Source of the DNA: Candidatus Nanosyncoccus nanoralicus
GTDB lineage: Bacteria > Patescibacteriota > Saccharimonadia > Saccharimonadales > Saccharimonadaceae
Direction of reading: 5' to 3'
Assembly: GCF_004138405.1 (NCBI RefSeq)
Contig: NZ_PRLL01000018.1
Coordinates: 1 to 8,610 of the forward strand
Length of the DNA stretch: 8,610 nt
Shown piece after piece: positions 5,678-8,610 of the stretch. Within the stretch, counting starts at the first letter, position 1; the number at the start of each line of letters is the position of its first letter. Below the pieces are notes generated by a model. The model was given only the letters and a program-made list of their open reading frames with translations. It had not been told where the DNA came from and ran no database searches. Made by a program: the position numbers and the translations under genes.

Positions 5678-6664
5678 ATGGCAACAAGTAAGTCCAAGAA
5701 GGCTAAAAAGTCTACGGAAAAGCCAAAAAATACTAATACAAAGCCAGAAGTTACTGTCGTTGAAGAAATTGTGACTGTAACCGAACCGGAAACAATCGTC
5801 ACTGAGATAGCCGAAGTAAAAATGAAAGAAAACAAAAAGAGCAAATGTATTTTTGCAAATTTCTTCGCTAAAAAAGGTGATCCAGAAGAAAATATTCTAA
5901 CTATTTTCAAAACACCAAAGATCTGGGGTGCGCTCGTTGGAGAATTAATTGGAACAATGTTTATCACAATGCTCCTCTTAACTCTCGGCATCTACCAGCC
6001 ACTTTACGTTCTATTCGGCGTAATTGGTGTAACCCTAGCCGTCTTCACCCTTTCTGGGGCACACTTAAACCCAGCAATCACTGCAGGTATGATGGCAACC
6101 CGTCGCGTCTCTGCAATTCGTGGCGTACTATACATGGTCGCTCAGGTTGTTGGTGCTTGGCTCGGTCTAGTCATCGTTAATGCCTTCCGTATGGCTGGCG
6201 AAACTAAGGTTGATCTTCCTGCACTAACCGCAGTTGAAGCTTCAAACCTATGGCAATTACTTGCGATTGAATTCTTGGGTGTCTTCACCTTGGCATTCTT
6301 CTTTAATCGTGCACAAGAATACAAGTCTCGTCGTAGTGCTTTCACCTACGCTGCAATCATTGGTGGCGGTATGGTGCTTGCGGTATTATTTGCAATCGTA
6401 ATCTCAAGCAATTTCTTCAAGATTTCAAACAACTTTATCTTGAACCCAGCAGTTGCAATTATGTATCAGATCTTCCCAACTTCAGCTGAGAATTTTGGTA
6501 CTTTGATTAGCAAGGTTGGCCTTGAAGTCCTAGTCTTTATCCTAGCTCCAATCGTAGCTGGTATACTAGCTTTCTTCGTTGGCGACATTGCAACCACCCT
6601 TGCAGGCGAGGATGAGTGTGAAAAACACCACCACTGCAAAGATGGACACTGCCACGAAAAATAA
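5678..6664 (+). CDS. Aquaporin-like (MIP family) channel with charged N-terminus and Cys/His tail
   Basis: A 328-residue integral membrane channel of the major intrinsic protein family, which conducts water or small solutes. Six hydrophobic helices lie near residues 83-104, 107-127, 148-170, 190-209, 222-243 and 279-302. The two half-helix NPA motifs are at 131-133 (S-G-A-H-L-N-P-A-I-T-A-G) and 256-258 (I-L-N-P-A-V-A-I). The acidic residue of helix 1 (G-E-L-I-G-T) and of helix 4 (I-E-F-L-G) match the family. Three things are odd. The first 80 residues form a Lys/Glu/Thr/Val-rich extension absent from typical members. The residue after the second NPA is Val259 rather than the usual filter Arg. 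The tail from 314 holds three Cys and five His, a likely metal-binding patch. It has its own extended -10 promoter and a strong ribosome site, and ends at a bidirectional terminator, so it is monocistronic. Substrate is uncertain. Confidence 0.9.
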   Translation: MATSKSKKAKKSTEKPKNTNTKPEVTVVEEIVTVTEPETIVTEIAEVKMKENKKSKCIFANFFAKKGDPEENILTIFKTPKIWGALVGELIGTMFITMLLLTLGIYQPLYVLFGVIGVTLAVFTLSGAHLNPAITAGMMATRRVSAIRGVLYMVAQVVGAWLGLVIVNAFRMAGETKVDLPALTAVEASNLWQLLAIEFLGVFTLAFFFNRAQEYKSRRSAFTYAAIIGGGMVLAVLFAIVISSNFFKISNNFILNPAVAIMYQIFPTSAENFGTLISKVGLEVLVFILAPIVAGILAFFVGDIATTLAGEDECEKHHHCKDGHCHEK

Positions 6665-6676
6665 TTTGTGATAGAT

Positions 6677-6706
6677 AAAAAAATAGCCCGATGGGGCTAT
6701 TTTTTT
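6677..6706. terminator. Bidirectional Rho-independent terminator between aquaporin and metG
   Basis: A perfect 13-bp inverted repeat (6677-6689 and 6694-6706) with a 4-base loop contains TAGCCC/GGGCTA flanked by seven A on the left and seven T on the right. It therefore acts as a GC stem followed by a T run on either strand. It begins 12 bases after the aquaporin stop and lies 54 bases beyond the metG stop, serving both convergent genes. Confidence 0.92.
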
Positions 6707-6760
6707 GATTTGATTTTAGCGATTGGCTCTGATTATCTTACTTTTTTATTCTATAGATAA

Positions 6761-8176
6761 TTAATCTTTAGGGAAAAGTGGAGTTTCTGGAGGAAGAATC
6801 TGACCACTTCCGGTGAAGATAGACTCAACTGTTTCTGCGACGGGGAGAAAAGGCTTGAGATGATGATTAGCGACTAAAAGCTCTTTAACTAGCTCAGATA
6901 GACTTACTCTTGCCTGCTCAGGAGCGGTTTTAGCGAGCTGCCACGGTTTCTGTTCTTCGATATGACGATTAACGTCTTGGATCATTCCCCAGGCCTTGTT
7001 AATAGCATTGGTAAACTCGAAACGCTCCATTAGTTCAGTATATTCTGGGACAAAAGCCGAACTAAAATCAAGTTTTTCGACGGAATTTTTCTGACAAAGT
7101 ACCGAAAGGCGCTGGACAAGATTGCCGTAGTCATTGGCTAATTCGTTGCGGTAGGCGTTTTCGAACTTTTCCCAAGTAAAATCTGCATCAAGAAAGGTAT
7201 CGATGTGCTTAGAGAAGAAATAGCGAAAAGCATTGATGCCATGTTTTTCCAAAACTTCGACTGGATCAATACCATTGCCGAGGCTTTTACTAATTTTTTG
7301 ACCATCCACCTGAATAAAGCCATGAGACAGAATGGTGCGTGGTAGAGGTAGGCCTAGCCCTAGGAGGATAGCTGGCCAAAGAATGGCATGAAAACGCAAG
7401 ATATCCTTACCTACCACCTGAACAGTGGCTGGCCAGTAGTTTGAAATGTCTTGATCTGGATAGCCAAGAACCGTGATGTAATTTGTCAATGCATCCATCC
7501 AAACATACATCACTTGAGATTCGTCGCCTGGAACTGGAATACCCCATTTGAGATGGGCGACCGGGCGAGAAATCGAAACGTCAGGAGCATCCTCAAGTAA
7601 CCTAAGAATTTCATTCTTACGAAATTCTGGGAGGATTTGCATTTTGCCATTCTCGATAGCGGCTTTGATTTCATCTTTAAAATCAGAGACTCGGAAGTAA
7701 TAATTAGATTCTGTAAGATGTTGATAAGGAGCTTGATGATCCGGACAAGTGCCCTGATTTTCTTCATACTCTTTTTGAGTGACAAAACGTTCACAGCCCT
7801 CACAATACCAGCCATCATAACTGGAAGAATAAATGTGTTTTTCTAGGCGTTGCCAAATTTTCTGCACGCGCTCAATATGGGATGGGTCGGTGGTACGAAT
7901 AAAGTCGGTATATTTTATATCGAATTTCTGAAGAAAATTCTGAAATTTGGCAGAGTTTTGATCAACGTATTCCTTAATATCTATCTGCTGTTCCCCAGCC
8001 TTTTTCTCAATTTTATTACCATGTTCGTCAGTCCCAGCCTGAAAACGCACATCTTTACCCTGCATAGTTTGATAGCGAGCATAGATATCAGCAAGTAGAT
8101 AATCCTCAGCATGCCCAACATGAGGAGCGCCGTTAACATACGGGATTGCCGTCGTAATATAAATTTCTTGAGACAT
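6761..8176 (-). CDS. metG: Methionyl-tRNA synthetase, minimal form
   Basis: A 471-residue class I synthetase that charges tRNA-Met, including the initiator, in the cytoplasm. Signatures in order: the HIGH motif as H-V-G-H (19-22, after Y-V-N-G-A-P); G-T-D-E-H-G (48-53); a single zinc knuckle (C125, C128, C144, H147); V-S-I-S-R-P (200-205); the tRNA-stem and active-site segment ending H-G-F-I-Q-V-D-G; and KMSKS as K-I-S-K-S (294-298). The helical anticodon-binding domain follows, with N-E-L-A-N-D-Y-G-N-L-V-Q-R (344-356) and K-P-W (410-412). The protein ends just after L-F-P, so the C-terminal EMAPII-like tRNA-binding domain found in E. coli MetRS (677 residues) is absent, as in many bacteria; the form is short but not truncated. 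The ATG has AAAGGA four bases upstream. The gene is monocistronic, bounded by terminators on both sides. Confidence 0.97.
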   Translation of the reverse strand: MSQEIYITTAIPYVNGAPHVGHAEDYLLADIYARYQTMQGKDVRFQAGTDEHGNKIEKKAGEQQIDIKEYVDQNSAKFQNFLQKFDIKYTDFIRTTDPSHIERVQKIWQRLEKHIYSSSYDGWYCEGCERFVTQKEYEENQGTCPDHQAPYQHLTESNYYFRVSDFKDEIKAAIENGKMQILPEFRKNEILRLLEDAPDVSISRPVAHLKWGIPVPGDESQVMYVWMDALTNYITVLGYPDQDISNYWPATVQVVGKDILRFHAILWPAILLGLGLPLPRTILSHGFIQVDGQKISKSLGNGIDPVEVLEKHGINAFRYFFSKHIDTFLDADFTWEKFENAYRNELANDYGNLVQRLSVLCQKNSVEKLDFSSAFVPEYTELMERFEFTNAINKAWGMIQDVNRHIEEQKPWQLAKTAPEQARVSLSELVKELLVANHHLKPFLPVAETVESIFTGSGQILPPETPLFPKD

Positions 8177-8214
8177 GAGATCCTTTGATATTTTTTAAAA
8201 TTATTTTCTTATTA

Positions 8215-8220
8215 ATTATA
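8215..8220 (-). promoter_or_regulatory. Putative -10 element of the metG promoter
   Basis: On the minus strand TATAAT (8220-8215) lies in a strongly AT-rich stretch and predicts a start near 8208 and a leader of about 32 bases. The -35 position at 17 bases (GTTTTT, 8243-8238) is a poor match. It overlaps the T run and stem foot of the upstream gene's terminator, so one gene's end and the next one's promoter are packed together. Confidence 0.45.
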
Positions 8221-8230
8221 CTACAAAAAA

Positions 8231-8273
8231 CGTATAGAAAAACTGAGAGGTCACATTCAGATCCTCCCAGTTT
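8231..8273 (-). terminator. Rho-independent terminator of the right-edge gene
   Basis: On the minus strand AAACTGGGAGG (8273-8263) pairs with CCTCTCAGTTT (8250-8240) across a 12-base loop. The 11-bp stem has one G-U wobble. TTTTTCTATACG completes a U-rich tract. On the plus strand the wobble becomes an A-C mismatch and no T run follows, so the terminator is directional. It begins about 20 bases past the stop codon at 8293-8295. Confidence 0.82.
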
Positions 8274-8292
8274 AATTAATTGTTTTTAGAGA

Positions 8293-8610
8293 CTACTCAA
8301 CTGTGGAGCAAGAAAGTCCGGTTTGGTTCTCGGCTAACATGAGGGAGTTTAGATCATGATTCGTGATGGAGCTAAATTCAGATAAGGACTTAAGATAGTT
8401 ATCTACATTATTTCCCGAAATAGCTGTTTTTTTCTTTAATTGGTTGAGATTAATTTCAGTTGTGACCTTAATATTATCATCAGATTTAATACCAGCATCA
8501 AGAGTGGTCTTTGCAGTAACAGCTTCATTTTCACTATTGTATTGATAAATATAATGCTCAGAAATACCACTAAGGTTATCGTTTTCAAAGGTAAACTGCC
8601 TTTCAAAGTT
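8293..8610 (-). CDS. C-terminal part of an unrecognised, probably exported protein (cut by window edge)
   Basis: An open frame enters from the right edge and ends with TAG at 8295-8293, giving 105 visible residues and no start codon in the window. The sequence is rich in Asn, Ser, Thr and Asp and lacks hydrophobic segments. It alternates strand-like stretches (Q-F-T-F-E-N-D-N-L-S-G-I and E-H-Y-I-Y-Q-Y-N-S-E-N-E-A-V) with polar helices. A Leu/Ser-rich region and a single Cys four residues from the C-terminus (C-S-T-V-E) follow. This composition suits a soluble extracytoplasmic domain, for example of a lipoprotein. The F-x-N-D-N pattern followed by repeated strand-helix units faintly recalls small bacterial lipoproteins of the YehR/DUF1307 type, but I would not assign it. 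Coding is supported by the stop-free frame and the terminator placed just behind it. The N-terminus, and any signal peptide, lie outside the window. Confidence 0.75.
   Translation of the reverse strand, partial: NFERQFTFENDNLSGISEHYIYQYNSENEAVTAKTTLDAGIKSDDNIKVTTEINLNQLKKKTAISGNNVDNYLKSLSEFSSITNHDLNSLMLAENQTGLSCSTVE

Noticed and set aside
1..8610. Use of an alternative code with TGA as glycine, as in Gracilibacteria and Absconditabacteria
   Set aside because: pheT, pheS and metG are full length and contain no in-frame TGA, so standard reading suffices.
1..8610. Mobile element, CRISPR array, phage or defence island
   Set aside because: There is no transposase, integrase, spaced repeat array or terminal inverted repeat pair. 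The window is mainly housekeeping genes of uniform character.

Overview
The window is a compact, low-to-moderate GC bacterial chromosome segment with nine protein genes, two of them cut by the window edges. I see no tRNA, rRNA, CRISPR array, insertion sequence or phage gene. Several traits suggest a member of the Patescibacteria (Candidate Phyla Radiation), possibly Saccharibacteria: short intergenic gaps, small membrane proteins of no recognised family, a minimal-length MetRS, and mostly good Shine-Dalgarno sites. That placement is inference; no marker in the window settles it. The code is standard with respect to UGA, because full-length genes are read without any in-frame TGA. All nine genes end in TAA or TAG.

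Layout, left to right. (1) Positions 3-326 (+) hold the C-terminal end of an exodeoxyribonuclease I (SbcB-like). (2) A convergent minus-strand gene, 448-906, encodes a three-helix membrane protein of unknown function. It is driven by an exact TTGACA-N17-TATAAT promoter and ends at a hairpin terminator. (3) A minus-strand run, transcribed right to left, encodes phenylalanyl-tRNA synthetase alpha (pheS, 4342-5286) and beta (pheT, 1844-4342), then a membrane-anchored FKBP-type peptidyl-prolyl isomerase (1091-1813). pheS and pheT overlap by one base (TAATG), and the FKBP gene follows pheT after 30 bases, so the three look like one operon. (4) Upstream is a 75-residue tail-anchored membrane protein (5364-5591, minus). 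(5) Diverging from it is a plus-strand aquaporin-like channel (5678-6664). It has a charged N-terminal extension, a Cys/His-rich C-terminal tail and a non-canonical second NPA motif. (6) A near-perfect bidirectional terminator separates it from methionyl-tRNA synthetase (metG, 6761-8176, minus). (7) After another terminator, the right edge holds the C-terminal end of an unrecognised, probably exported protein (8293-8610, minus).

The core content is translation housekeeping: the two subunits of PheRS, which form an alpha2-beta2 enzyme, and MetRS. DNA repair (ExoI) and envelope functions (FKBP, aquaporin, small membrane proteins) make up the rest. I found no clear undescribed multi-gene system. 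The items most worth a second look are the aquaporin's metal-binding-like tail and altered pore motif, the pheS promoter that implies an almost leaderless mRNA, and the symmetric promoter and ribosome-binding-site arrangement between 907 and 1070.
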